Assembly (NCBI RefSeq): GCF_006716565.1
Contig: NZ_VFPG01000002.1
Location: 1,116,001-1,180,000 of the forward strand
Source: Nocardia bhagyanarayanae
Lineage (GTDB): Bacteria; Actinomycetota; Actinomycetes; Mycobacteriales; Mycobacteriaceae
Length of the DNA: 64,000 nt
Reading direction: 5' to 3'
Shown here: piece after piece, positions 1 to 8,806 of the stretch
How positions within the stretch are numbered: the stretch's first letter is position 1
Layout of the letters: each line of letters opens with the position of its first letter
Notes under the pieces: generated by a model
What the model was told of the DNA's origin: nothing
Database searches by the model: none
What the model saw: the letters and a program-made list of their open reading frames with translations, nothing else
Position numbers and translations under genes: made by a program

Positions 1-127
1 GGAGTGGGGCGATCCGCACCGTGGAGCGTCTAAACCTTCGGAGATGGTTCTCACAGCCCGCGGCGTCGAGATGTTCGTGCCGCGATCCGACTTCGGCGAA
101 GAATTCCCGCGCGACGGCACCAAGTGA
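1..127 (+). CDS. C-terminal end of an unidentified gene (partial)
   Basis: An open frame from base 2 reads about 41 codons and stops at TGA 125-127, ending in the residues EEFPRDGTK. Codon third positions are GC-rich, as in the neighbouring genes, so this is probably the tail of a gene that begins outside the window. The fragment is too short to assign a family. It lies on the same strand as the siderophore importer but is separated from it by about 400 bases and an IdeR box, so it is probably not in that operon. Confidence 0.5.
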   Translation, partial: EWGDPHRGASKPSEMVLTARGVEMFVPRSDFGEEFPRDGTK

Positions 128-530
128 AGGATGTTCGTTTCTGATGCCTGGGTAGCGTCCTCCGTCCGTCGGCCGGCACACGCGCGCATGCCGGGCCGGG
201 ATGGTGGGCAAGCTTCGGGCGTCGGCGAATCCGGGCAAATCGACGAACCTGGGAGTTTGCTGTGAAGGCTATTGGCGGAGAGGGCAATTCATCGGTAACC
301 GCTTGTTGGCTACGGCTCTGATCCGGCGCCGGTACTCGGCGTGGGGAAGTCGGCGCGGCATGCCTTCGAAGCGGTTAGCCGGGCATGGTCGCGGTCCCGC
401 CGCCCAGCCTCCGAGGTCGCCGCTGAGCGGCCCGGTGGGACTCTTCCCCGGCGGTGCGAAGCATTGGTTTCCACAGGTCTGAAACGTTATCGAGCCGGAT
501 CTTTCCGGTCGCTCGACCAGCACGAAGTCG
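128..530. other. Intergenic region with no recognisable gene
   Basis: About 400 bases separate the partial gene from the iron-regulated promoter. Open frames here carry no family motifs and lack a convincing ribosome site, and I see no tRNA or riboswitch fold. It may hold the terminator of the upstream gene or an unannotated small RNA, but nothing supports either directly. Confidence 0.4.
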
Positions 531-569
531 TTGACAAACTTAGGTATAGCTAACCTATGCTTCCGCCCC
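531..569 (+). promoter_or_regulatory. IdeR/DtxR iron box and promoter of the siderophore locus
   Basis: TTAGGTATAGCTAACCTAT at 540-558 matches 16 of 19 positions of the IdeR consensus TTAGGTTAGGCTAACCTAA. A TTGACA hexamer lies at 531-536, and a -10-like element (TAACCT/ACCTAT, 551-558) falls inside the box, so bound IdeR-Fe would block RNA polymerase. Transcription would then start near 565-570, at or next to the GTG at 570, which suggests a leaderless mRNA. Family knowledge: IdeR represses siderophore genes when iron is sufficient. Confidence 0.85.
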
Positions 570-1586
570 GTGACCACGACCGAGATGAGGCGAACCGCCC
601 CGCGACGGCGCCGGATTCCGGTGTTCTGCGCCGGGATTGCGGGATTGCTGCTGTGCATCGTGCTGAGTCTCGCGTTCGGCGCGCGCTCGGTACCCGTGGC
701 GACGGTGATCGAGGCTTTGCTCGGCGCCGCGCAGAGCCGCGACGCGCTGGTGATCATCGATATGCGACTCCCGCGCACGCTGGTCGGCATCGCGGTGGGG
801 GCGGCTCTCGGGCTCGCGGGAGCGATCGTGCAGGGAGTCACGCGCAACCCGCTCGCTTCGCCGACCACCCTCGGCATCAACGCGGGCGCCGGGCTGGCGG
901 TCGTGACAGCGATCTTCGCGCTGGGTCTCGACCGGCCGGTGCAGTTCGTCTGGTTCGCCTTCGCGGGCGGCGCGGCCGCTGCGGCTTTCACCATGGCGCT
1001 CGGGCGGCGCGCCGGCGACTTGGACCCGGTCCGGCTGGTGCTCGGCGGCACCGTCCTGCAATTGGTGCTCGTCTCGTGGACCTCGGCGGTACTGGTGTTC
1101 AGCGAGCGCACGCTGGACGAGGCGCGGTTCTGGTTGGCGGGCTCGATCGCCCAGCGCGATCTCGCCGCCCTCGCCCCGGTCGCGCCGGCGATGGTGATCG
1201 GTCTGCTGATCGGGGCCGCGATCGCGCCCGCGCTCGACACCCTCGCGCTCGGCGACGAGGCGGCGAAATCGCTCGGCGCGCCGGTCGCCCGGATCCGGCT
1301 GGCCGGAGCGTGTGCCGTTGTGCTGCTTGCCGGTTCGGCGGTCGCGGTGTCGGGGCCGATCGCCTTCATCGGCTTGGCGGCGCCGCATCTGGTGCGTCCG
1401 CTGGTCGGCAACTCCCACCGGCTCTTGCTCCCCAGCTGTCTGATCGCGGGACCACTGCTGTTGCTTGCCGCGGACATTCTCGGCCGCCTCGTCGCCCGTC
1501 CGTCCGAGGTGGAGGTCGGTATCGTCACCGCCTTTCTCGGCGCGCCGCTGCTCGCCCTGCTCGCTCGCACGCGGGAGGTGCGCTGA
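570..1586 (+). CDS. FecCD-family iron-siderophore ABC permease, subunit 1
   Basis: Integral membrane subunit (338 aa) of an importer for ferric siderophores. After a basic N-terminus it is almost entirely hydrophobic, with the FecCD signature RLPRTLVG...GLAGAIVQGVTRNPLASP, and the cytoplasmic LGDEAAKSLG segment that docks the ATPase. The GTG at 570 is chosen because it lies just after the IdeR-box promoter; ATG 585 is the alternative. The stop overlaps the ATG of the second permease (TGATG), so the two are translationally coupled. IdeR repression is expected from the box directly upstream. Confidence 0.9.
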   Translation: MTTTEMRRTAPRRRRIPVFCAGIAGLLLCIVLSLAFGARSVPVATVIEALLGAAQSRDALVIIDMRLPRTLVGIAVGAALGLAGAIVQGVTRNPLASPTTLGINAGAGLAVVTAIFALGLDRPVQFVWFAFAGGAAAAAFTMALGRRAGDLDPVRLVLGGTVLQLVLVSWTSAVLVFSERTLDEARFWLAGSIAQRDLAALAPVAPAMVIGLLIGAAIAPALDTLALGDEAAKSLGAPVARIRLAGACAVVLLAGSAVAVSGPIAFIGLAAPHLVRPLVGNSHRLLLPSCLIAGPLLLLAADILGRLVARPSEVEVGIVTAFLGAPLLALLARTREVR

Positions 1587-2629
1587 TGGTGGTGGAAACG
1601 ACGACGCCGAGGGTGACGCCCTTGATCCGGCAACGACGTCGCGCGGCCGGGCTGATCGCGGTATGCGCTGTCGCCCTCGTCCTGTTGGCGATTCTGGCGA
1701 TCGCCTCCGGCGAGGTGCGGATGCCGGTTCCGTCGGCACTGCGGGCTGCCTTCGGTATCGGCGATCCGGGGGAGGTGTACGTCGTCCAGGAGTTCCGCGC
1801 GCCGCGGCTCGTCGCCGGACTGATCGCAGGCGCCGGTCTGGCCATCGCGGGTGCGGTGCTGCAACGGCTCTTCCGCAACCCGTTGGCCTCGCCGGATGTC
1901 ATGGGCGTGACCGGGGGCGCGTCCCTCGGCGCGGTGCTGGTGCTGGCGGCGGGCGCGGGACAGACCTCGATTCCGCTCGGCGCGCTGGGCGGCGGACTGT
2001 TCGCCGCGATCCTGCTCGGGGTGCTCGGCTGGCGCTCGGGGCTGCCGGTGCTGCGTCTGGTGCTGGTCGGCCTCGCGGTGCAGGCGGGCTTGGCGGCGGC
2101 GGTGAATCTGGTGGTCGTGCGCTTTCCGAAAGAGCTCGCCGGAGCGGCGATGCAGTGGACGGCGGGTTCGCTCTACGGCCGCACCTGGCCGGAAGTGCGC
2201 GGTGCGGTGATCGCCTGCGCGTTGGTGCTGATCGCCTTGGCGGTGCAGCACCGGACCTTGGCCGTGCTCGACCTCGGCGACGAGTCCGCCGCCACCCTCG
2301 GTGTCGCCGTCTCCGCGGCGCGGCTGCGGCTGCTGCTGACAACCGTCGCGTTGGCTTCGCTGGCCGCCGCGCTGGCCGGACCGGTGTCGTTCGTGGCGCT
2401 GGCGGTGCCGCACCTGGTGCGCATGCTGGCCGGACCGCCGACGGCCGCGACGCTGGCCGCGACCGGTCTGGCCGGTGCGACGCTGCTGGTCGGCTGCGAC
2501 CTGACGGCCCAGCACCTGCTGCCGATCGAGGGGCTGCCGGTCGGCGTCGTCACCGCGACGGTCGGCGCACCGTGGCTGTTGATCCTGATGCTGCGCGAGA
2601 GCGGCCCGGCTCACCGGAGGAACGCGTGA
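1586..2629 (+). CDS. FecCD-family iron-siderophore ABC permease, subunit 2
   Basis: Second membrane subunit (347 aa), paired with the preceding permease to form the channel heterodimer. It shows the same family pattern: FRAPRLVAGLIAGAGLAIAGAVLQRLFRNPLASPDVMGVTGGA in the first third and LGDESAATLGV in the ATPase-contact loop. Length is normal for FecCD proteins. It overlaps the first permease by one base and the ATPase start by four bases (GTGA). Having two different permeases is typical of FepDG/FhuB-like importers and argues for a large hydrophilic ferric chelate as substrate. Confidence 0.9.
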   Translation: MVVETTTPRVTPLIRQRRRAAGLIAVCAVALVLLAILAIASGEVRMPVPSALRAAFGIGDPGEVYVVQEFRAPRLVAGLIAGAGLAIAGAVLQRLFRNPLASPDVMGVTGGASLGAVLVLAAGAGQTSIPLGALGGGLFAAILLGVLGWRSGLPVLRLVLVGLAVQAGLAAAVNLVVVRFPKELAGAAMQWTAGSLYGRTWPEVRGAVIACALVLIALAVQHRTLAVLDLGDESAATLGVAVSAARLRLLLTTVALASLAAALAGPVSFVALAVPHLVRMLAGPPTAATLAATGLAGATLLVGCDLTAQHLLPIEGLPVGVVTATVGAPWLLILMLRESGPAHRRNA

Positions 2630-3450
2630 ACGAGCTCGAGGCGAAGGACCTTCGCCTGCACTACGGCGACCGGGTCGTGGTCGACGGGATGAATCTGACA
2701 TTGCCGGGCGGCGCGGTCACGGCGATCGTCGGACCCAACGCCTGCGGCAAGTCGACTCTGCTGCGCGGACTGACCCGCCTGCTGCGGCCCTCCCGCGGAA
2801 TCGTCACCCTCGACGGCGCGGATGTGCATCGGATGTCCGCCCGTGCGCTGGCCGTGAAGCTGGGTTTGCTTCCGCAGCAACCGATCACGCCGGAGGCCAT
2901 CACCGTCGAGGCGCTCGTGCGGCTCGGCCGTCATCCGCACCAGCGGCTGCTGCGGCCGTGGTCGGCGGACGACCAAGCGGCGGTGGAGAACGCGCTGCGC
3001 CGCACCGGAACCGACGACTTGCGCGACCGCCAGGTCGATAACCTCTCCGGCGGTCAGCGCCAGCGCGTCTGGATCGCGCTGGCCCTCGCCCAGGACACCG
3101 GCCTGCTGCTGCTCGACGAGCCGACGACCTTTCTCGACCTGCGCCACCAGCTCGACGTCCTCGACCTGGTCGCCGATCTGCACGCGCACGAAGGCCGCAC
3201 CGTGGTGATGGTGCTGCACGATCTCGGCCAGGCCGCTCGCTATGCCGACCACCTCGTCGTGCTGCACGACGGGCGACTGGCCGCCGCGGGCGCACCCGAG
3301 GAAGTACTCGACGCCGACCTGGTGCGCACCGTCTTCGGCGTCGACTGCCGCGTCGTCCCCGATCCCGAAACCGGTACGCCCCTGGTCGTTCCCAGGGCTC
3401 GCGGCGGCCGACATACCGGCCGGGGGGACCACGTCGCCGTTCGAGCCTGA
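2626..3450 (+). CDS. Iron-siderophore ABC transporter ATP-binding protein
   Basis: Cytoplasmic ATPase (274 aa) that powers the importer. Walker A is GPNACGKST (about residues 36-44), the ABC signature is LSGGQRQR, Walker B is LLLLDEPT, and the switch histidine lies in VLHDLGQ. This is the FecE/FepC class. The GTG start overlaps the stop of the second permease by four bases. The C-terminus is extended by a basic, glycine-rich tail. About 70 bases separate it from the binding-protein gene. Confidence 0.92.
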   Translation: MNELEAKDLRLHYGDRVVVDGMNLTLPGGAVTAIVGPNACGKSTLLRGLTRLLRPSRGIVTLDGADVHRMSARALAVKLGLLPQQPITPEAITVEALVRLGRHPHQRLLRPWSADDQAAVENALRRTGTDDLRDRQVDNLSGGQRQRVWIALALAQDTGLLLLDEPTTFLDLRHQLDVLDLVADLHAHEGRTVVMVLHDLGQAARYADHLVVLHDGRLAAAGAPEEVLDADLVRTVFGVDCRVVPDPETGTPLVVPRARGGRHTGRGDHVAVRA

Positions 3451-3520
3451 GGGCCGGCGGACGCACGACAGCACCCGTTCGGGGTGGTGTCGCTTCATCT
3501 AGGAAAGTTGAGGATCACTC

Positions 3521-4540
3521 ATGTCCACAGGACGATTCCGCCTGCGCGGATTCGGCCGGATCGCCATCGCCGCCGTCACGGCGGGACTGGCAGCCACCGC
3601 GCTCGTCGCGTGTGGAAACGGTTCCGGCACAACAGAATCGGCGCAGGTGACCGGCGCCGACCCGGCCGCCTTCCCGCGCACGGTCGACACCGTGATGGGG
3701 CAGGTCACGATCCCGCGGGTGCCTTCCCGGATCGTCGTACTGGACACCGCGGAACTCGACTCGGTCACCCTGCTCGGCATCCGGCCCGTCGGAGCGGTGG
3801 TGCCGCACACGAAGACCAGGGGCGGTTTCCCGGAGTACCTGGCGGGCAAGGTGGACGGCGTCACCGACGTCGGCCCGCTGCTGGAGCCGAACCTGGAACG
3901 CATCGCCTCGCTGCGCCCCGATCTGATCCTCTCCTCGAAGGTCCGCCACGAGAAGATCTACGACAAACTCAGCGGCATCGCCCCGACGGTGTTCACCGAG
4001 ACGACCGGCGGTCCGTGGAAGGCGAACCTCGCCGTGCACGGTAAGGCGCTCGGCCTCGAACAACAAGCCGCCCAGGCGCTGCGCGAGTACGAGGACCGCG
4101 CCCGCGCGCTCGGCGCCGCGATCGCGTCCGCGAACAACGGTGTGCTGCCGACCGTCTCGGTCGTTCGCTTTCTCGCGGGACCGACGCGGCTGTATCAGAG
4201 CAACTCGTTCAGCGGCGTCGTGCTCGCCGACATCGGGCTGCCGCGTCCGGCATCGCAGCTCTCCACGGATCCGAAGAAGATCATGAAAGAGGTCAGCCCG
4301 GAGCAGATCGACCAGGCCGATGCTCACCTGATCTTCGTCGCGACGATCGACGATCCCGGCAAGACCGAGAAGAACGCCGTCACGGCGGGCCGGGTCTGGC
4401 AGGACCTCGCGGCGGTCAAGAGCGGCAAGGTTTTCGAGGTTCCGGACGAGACCTGGATGTCGGGAATCGGTGTTCAGGCAGCCGACCGAATGCTCGCCGA
4501 TGTCGCTACGGCGACCGGAGTGGGGCTGCCCGGCAAGTGA
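3521..4540 (+). CDS. Iron-siderophore substrate-binding lipoprotein
   Basis: Extracytoplasmic binding protein (339 aa) that delivers the ferric siderophore to the permeases. The N-terminus has a basic region, a hydrophobic stretch and a lipobox LVAC with the lipidated Cys at residue 31. The mature part follows the FecB/FepB periplasmic-binding fold, with PSRIVVLDTAELDSVTLLGIRPVG at the start and ADRMLADVATATG at the end. A purine-rich ribosome site (AGGAAAGTTGAGGA) precedes the ATG. It closes the importer block and is followed by a strong hairpin. Confidence 0.92.
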   Translation: MSTGRFRLRGFGRIAIAAVTAGLAATALVACGNGSGTTESAQVTGADPAAFPRTVDTVMGQVTIPRVPSRIVVLDTAELDSVTLLGIRPVGAVVPHTKTRGGFPEYLAGKVDGVTDVGPLLEPNLERIASLRPDLILSSKVRHEKIYDKLSGIAPTVFTETTGGPWKANLAVHGKALGLEQQAAQALREYEDRARALGAAIASANNGVLPTVSVVRFLAGPTRLYQSNSFSGVVLADIGLPRPASQLSTDPKKIMKEVSPEQIDQADAHLIFVATIDDPGKTEKNAVTAGRVWQDLAAVKSGKVFEVPDETWMSGIGVQAADRMLADVATATGVGLPGK

Positions 4541-4548
4541 CCGCGGTC

Positions 4549-4580
4549 GCGCGGAGCGGTGATTGGGCACCGCTCCGCGC
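4549..4580 (+). terminator. Strong hairpin between importer and biosynthesis genes
   Basis: A perfect 13-bp stem (GCGCGGAGCGGTG / CACCGCTCCGCGC) with a six-base loop begins eight bases after the binding-protein stop. There is no T-run, so it may be a terminator or a processing/attenuation element that lowers or separately stabilises the downstream biosynthetic message. No second IdeR box is visible before the next gene, so some read-through is expected. Confidence 0.6.
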
Positions 4581-4637
4581 TCACTCGCGACCCGCACGCC
4601 TCCCGCGTCCCCCCCTTCGGCAGGAAAGGGCTCACCC

Positions 4638-5828
4638 GTGCAGTTGTATCTGCTCGCACACAACCCGACCGACTCGGTGTCGGAAGGCTTCCTTCCCGCG
4701 GCCGCCGCGCTCGGCCTCGACGTCACCGTTCTCACCGACCAACCCGAGGCGCACCGGCGCAGGCATCCGGACATCCGCGCGCTCGACTGCGATGTCCGCA
4801 GTCTGCCCGCCATCGTCACGGCCATCTCCGGCGCGCACGCACCCGACGCCGTCTTCTCCAACAGCGATCACCTCCAGACCCAGACCGCCCTCGCTGCCGC
4901 GTATTTCGGTCTGCCACACAAGGATTGGCGCGCCACGCTGCGCGTGAAGAACAAAGTCGAGATGCGCCGCTTCTTGGCCGCGGCCGGGCTCGACACGGTC
5001 TGGTCGCGGGAACTGCGGGCCGGTGACGAACTCGCGCCACTGGCCGAGATCGACATTCCGTTCCCGTGTGTGGTCAAACCCGCCGAGGGCGTGGCCAGCG
5101 AGGATGTCGTGCTGGCCGGCGGGCGCGCGGAGCTGCTGGCGCGGTGCGCGGAGATCCGGCTGCGGCGACCCGAGGCCACGCTCATCGTGGAGGAGTACCT
5201 GCCCGGTGAACTGCACACGCTGGAAACCCTGGGGGACGGCAGGCGCAGGCATGTGCTCGGTGGATTCCGGACCACCTTGTCGCCGCCGCCGCACTTCATC
5301 GAACTCCGGCACACCTTCGTTCACGCGCATCCGGAGCCGGTCGTCGCGCAGGTGCTGTCCCAGCTCGACGCGTTGGGCGTCGGGTTCGGTTCGTGCCATA
5401 CGGAATTCGTCGTCGACCAGGAACGTGCCCGGCTGATCGAGGTGAACTATCGCGCGATCGGCGATCAGTGCGATCTGCTGCTCGCCCAGCTGCTCGGCAT
5501 CCCGTTGTTCGAGCACATCCTCCGAACCCACCTCGGGGAGCCGCTGCCCGACGATCTCGGCGCGCGCACCGACGGCGCCGCCCGCATCGATCACATCTGC
5601 GCGCCGGGATCCGGAACCCTCACGGCGGCGCCGGAATCCCTCGACGCCGTGGTCGACGGCGTTCGCCTCGCCTACCGGCCGCTGCGCGCGATCGGTGCGC
5701 GACACGACCTGCGGCACACCAACCGCGACTACGTGGGCGTGCTGCGCGCGGCGGGCACCGACAGCGATGCCGTCGCCCGCGTCGCGGAGTCGTTCCTGGC
5801 GGCGCAGCGCTGGGAGGTGCTCCCGTGA
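4638..5828 (+). CDS. ATP-grasp carboxylate-amine ligase, PvsA-like
   Basis: Cytosolic ligase (396 aa) of the ATP-grasp fold, which activates a carboxylate as an acyl phosphate and joins it to an amine. The nucleotide-binding lysine region PCVVKPAEGVASEDV lies at about residues 143-157, VEEYLPG at about 184-190, and the metal-binding LIEVNYRAIGDQCD near 270-283. GTG 4638 is chosen because AGGAAAGGG lies seven bases upstream. It opens a run of six genes in the order ligase-NIS-MFS-NIS-decarboxylase-aldolase. In the vibrioferrin operon the first gene, pvsA, is also an ATP-grasp ligase. The exact substrate pair cannot be read from sequence. Confidence 0.82.
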   Translation: MQLYLLAHNPTDSVSEGFLPAAAALGLDVTVLTDQPEAHRRRHPDIRALDCDVRSLPAIVTAISGAHAPDAVFSNSDHLQTQTALAAAYFGLPHKDWRATLRVKNKVEMRRFLAAAGLDTVWSRELRAGDELAPLAEIDIPFPCVVKPAEGVASEDVVLAGGRAELLARCAEIRLRRPEATLIVEEYLPGELHTLETLGDGRRRHVLGGFRTTLSPPPHFIELRHTFVHAHPEPVVAQVLSQLDALGVGFGSCHTEFVVDQERARLIEVNYRAIGDQCDLLLAQLLGIPLFEHILRTHLGEPLPDDLGARTDGAARIDHICAPGSGTLTAAPESLDAVVDGVRLAYRPLRAIGARHDLRHTNRDYVGVLRAAGTDSDAVARVAESFLAAQRWEVLP

Positions 5829-7609
5829 CGTCGACATCCACCGTGCCGTTGGCGACCCACCGTGTGGAGGGCCCGGACCGGCCCGAAACGCGCATGGTCA
5901 CAAGGATTCTCGCGACGATGCTGCGCGAGGACGTCATCGGCCTGCGCAGCAGGAGCGTCACCGTGCGCCGCGCCGACGGCCGCTGGCTGCGTCTGACGAA
6001 CGCCGTGGACCACGAGGCACTGCTGCTTCCGGTGACCGAGGACGGCTTCCTGTGTGACGACGCCCCGCGACTGCCATTGCTGCTGCGCGAGTCCGACGGC
6101 CGCGAACTGCGCACCACGGCGGAGATCCTCACGGCTCTCGCCGCTTTCGCCGATCCGCGGGACCGGCCGGGCTTCAGCGCGTTCACCGAGGAATGCGCAC
6201 AGGCGGTCGCCGCGACGCGACTGCACGACGCCACCCGCGGCCGCAGCGCCGCGTTGCTGATCGCCCACCACGGCGATCGGCTCGACCGGTGGACCGGGCC
6301 CGCGGCACTGGCATTCGACACGCTCGCCGCCCGGCACGACCACCCGGTCTATCCGACCTCGCGCGCCCGCGCCGAGCTGAGCGACGCCCAGCTTCGCGCG
6401 TTCGCGCCGGAGTTCCACCCGCGATTCGCGTTGCGCTGGCTGGCCGTGCCGCGGTCTGCGGTGACCGTCGGCGGCGGTGTCGACTTTCCCGCGTACTGGC
6501 CGACGCCGTGTCAGCTGGGATTGCCGCACTCGTCGCACGACCATCTGATGCTGCCGGTGCATCCGCTCACCGTCGGCGCTTCACTGCACGAGGCGCTGCG
6601 TGACATCGGCATCGAAAACGACTGCGCGCTGGCGGATTCGGCGTATCTGGACGTCACGCCGACGCTGTCCATGCGGACGGTGGCGCTCACCGGGGACTTC
6701 GGTGAGCACCTCAAGCTCCCGCTGGCCACCGCCACGCTCGGGCGGCGGAATGTGCGCACCGTCAAATCGCGGACCTTGGCCGACGGCGCGCTGACCCACC
6801 GCATCCTGAGCACCGTGCTCGCGCGCGAATCCCGTTTCCGCGACACGATTCTGCTCGCCGACGAGAGCACCTACGCCCACGCCGGGCACGAACTGCTCGC
6901 CGTTCTGCGTCGCGGCATGCCCGCGGAGCTGCGCGATTCGGTGGTGGTACCGATGGCCGCGCTGCTGGCCAGGGCGCACGACGGCCGCCGGGTGCTCGAC
7001 CACCTCGCCGACGCGTTCTACGACGGCGACGCGACGGCGCTCTTCCACGCGTGGCTCACGCTGCTGTTCGACTGGCAGACAACGTTGTTCGAGTACGGCA
7101 TCGCCTTGGAGTCGCATCAGCAGAACGTCTCGCTGGTGCTCGACAGCCTGCCTTCCGGTCCCGCGCGGCTGCGGCTGCTGTTCAAGGACAACGACACACC
7201 ACGCGTCCACACCGCGCGGCTGCGCGACCGGCTCGGCGCCGAGCCCGCCATCTTCGCCGATCCGCGTGTCAACGTCGCCGACGACCGACCGCTGACCGAC
7301 CTGTTCACCACCATCACGGTGCACCTGTGCGCGGCCGCGTACGCGTTCGAGCTCGCCGCGCTCGGATACGGCACGCGCTCCGCGTTGGTGGGGCTGGTAC
7401 GGGACCGGCTCGCCCAGGCGATCGACCAGCTGGATCCCGAGCCCGCCGCCCGGTTGCGCGCGCACGTGCTGGAGGCGGAGAACCTGCCGGTGAAGGCGAT
7501 GGTCAGTGCTGGAACGCTGTTCGACAAGGAACGCAGCGGCGCGACCGACATCAACAAACACTATGTCCGCGGGCCGAACTACCTGCGCGTGAGCGGGGGA
7601 GCGCGGTGA
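5825..7609 (+). CDS. IucA/IucC-family siderophore synthetase 1, PvsB-like
   Basis: NRPS-independent siderophore (NIS) synthetase (594 aa) that adenylates a carboxylate, usually citrate or a citryl intermediate, and couples it to an amine or alcohol. Visible family landmarks are FHPRFALRWLAVP, MLPVHPLT, the FGEHLKLPLATATLGRRNVRTVK segment that corresponds to the conserved SxxTK/R core, and a C-terminal ESHQQNVSLVL followed by LLFKDND. It is more divergent from the classical motif than the second synthetase. GTG 5825 overlaps the ligase stop by four bases. It occupies the pvsB position. Confidence 0.88.
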   Translation: MTSTSTVPLATHRVEGPDRPETRMVTRILATMLREDVIGLRSRSVTVRRADGRWLRLTNAVDHEALLLPVTEDGFLCDDAPRLPLLLRESDGRELRTTAEILTALAAFADPRDRPGFSAFTEECAQAVAATRLHDATRGRSAALLIAHHGDRLDRWTGPAALAFDTLAARHDHPVYPTSRARAELSDAQLRAFAPEFHPRFALRWLAVPRSAVTVGGGVDFPAYWPTPCQLGLPHSSHDHLMLPVHPLTVGASLHEALRDIGIENDCALADSAYLDVTPTLSMRTVALTGDFGEHLKLPLATATLGRRNVRTVKSRTLADGALTHRILSTVLARESRFRDTILLADESTYAHAGHELLAVLRRGMPAELRDSVVVPMAALLARAHDGRRVLDHLADAFYDGDATALFHAWLTLLFDWQTTLFEYGIALESHQQNVSLVLDSLPSGPARLRLLFKDNDTPRVHTARLRDRLGAEPAIFADPRVNVADDRPLTDLFTTITVHLCAAAYAFELAALGYGTRSALVGLVRDRLAQAIDQLDPEPAARLRAHVLEAENLPVKAMVSAGTLFDKERSGATDINKHYVRGPNYLRVSGGAR

Positions 7610-8802
7610 GCGCGACGCTGGAGCGAGCCGCGAAACCCGTTGCCTCCGGGACGGACCGGCGCGTCTACGCCGTCGCGGGCTCGTATTTCGTCGCCTCGTT
7701 CGCCGCGCTCGGCCTGCCGCCGTATCTGACCGAGATCCTCCCCGAGCTCGGCGATCCCACCGCCCGCTGGGCGGGTGTCCTCTATGTGGTGCCGACGGTC
7801 TTCGGTGGTCTCGGCGCTCCGCTGTGGGGTCGGCTTGCCGACCGGTTCGGTCGCAAAAGGCTGCTGCTGCGCGCGCAACTCGGTCTCGCGATCGCCTTCG
7901 TCGTCGCGGGAACGGCCGACTCGATACCGATGTTCACCGCGGCACTGGTGTTACAAGGCGTGCTGGGCGGAACATTCGCCGCGTCCAACGGCTATCTCGG
8001 TGGGACACTGCACGGTTCGGCCTTGGCGCGGGCGCTCACCGTCTTGCAGGGCAGTGCCAGGGCGGCCTTGGTCTGCGCGCCGATCGCCGTCGGACTGTTG
8101 TCGCCGTGGCTCACTCCGCACCGGCAATACCTGGTGCTCGCGGTGCTGCCGCTGGCCGCGGCGCTGATCTTGGCGTGGCTTCCCGAGCCCGACTCCGCAC
8201 GGGAAACGGGGTCGGCGACCGGTGCGCGCCCGCTGGAAGATTCGGCTCGCGCGGCGCTGCGCCGCTTGTTCGCGGTGGAGTTCGTGTTCGTCTTCACGAC
8301 CGTGATCTCGTTCCCGTACCTCATCGCGTTGGTCGGTGATCGGCTACCCGGCCTCTCGCCGCTGGCCGCCGGTGGCTTGTTCGCCCTGCCCCATCTCGTC
8401 TACCTGGTGATCTCGCTGCCCGTGCAACATCGATGCCGCGCGGCGGGTCGGCCGATCGTGCTCGGCTTCGGTTGTCTCGCAGTGGGTCTGGCCGCGCACG
8501 CGGTGGCGGATTCACTGATCGAACTCGTCGCCGCGCGGCTGCTGCTCGGTATCGGGCTCACCCTCGGCTTGGTCGGCCGCAACATACTCGCCGCCGACTG
8601 CGCCCGCGACCGGGCGCCGGGCGGGCTGTTCGGTTCGCTCGAATTCTTCGCCAAAGCCGGCGCGGTCGCCGCCGGGCTCGCCGCGACCGCGGCCAATGCC
8701 GCATTCGGGCCCGCCGCACCGGCGCTCGTCGGCGGTGTCACCGCCCTGCTCGTCGTCTTGTCCGTCTCGGTCCGCCGATCGCCACTCACCCGCGGGGAGT
8801 AG
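7606..8802 (+). CDS. MFS transporter, probable siderophore exporter (PvsC/SbnD-like)
   Basis: Membrane protein (398 aa) with about twelve hydrophobic segments and the MFS loop motif GRLADRFGRKR between helices 2 and 3. Its place between the two synthetase genes, with a four-base overlap upstream, is the position of the exporter genes pvsC and sbnD in vibrioferrin and staphyloferrin B loci. Export of the finished apo-siderophore is therefore the likely role. It has no extra domains. Confidence 0.85.
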   Translation: MSATLERAAKPVASGTDRRVYAVAGSYFVASFAALGLPPYLTEILPELGDPTARWAGVLYVVPTVFGGLGAPLWGRLADRFGRKRLLLRAQLGLAIAFVVAGTADSIPMFTAALVLQGVLGGTFAASNGYLGGTLHGSALARALTVLQGSARAALVCAPIAVGLLSPWLTPHRQYLVLAVLPLAAALILAWLPEPDSARETGSATGARPLEDSARAALRRLFAVEFVFVFTTVISFPYLIALVGDRLPGLSPLAAGGLFALPHLVYLVISLPVQHRCRAAGRPIVLGFGCLAVGLAAHAVADSLIELVAARLLLGIGLTLGLVGRNILAADCARDRAPGGLFGSLEFFAKAGAVAAGLAATAANAAFGPAAPALVGGVTALLVVLSVSVRRSPLTRGE

Positions 8803-8806
8803 TCCT

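Noticed and set aside
201..482. Plus-strand 93-codon frame before the IdeR box
   Set aside because: No recognisable domain or ribosome site and low-complexity Arg/Pro-rich translation; treated as non-coding.
269..2701. Very long open frame on the minus strand across the permease genes
   Set aside because: Its translation is Arg/Gln/His-rich low-complexity, the antisense shadow of GC-rich permease codons, with no family motif.
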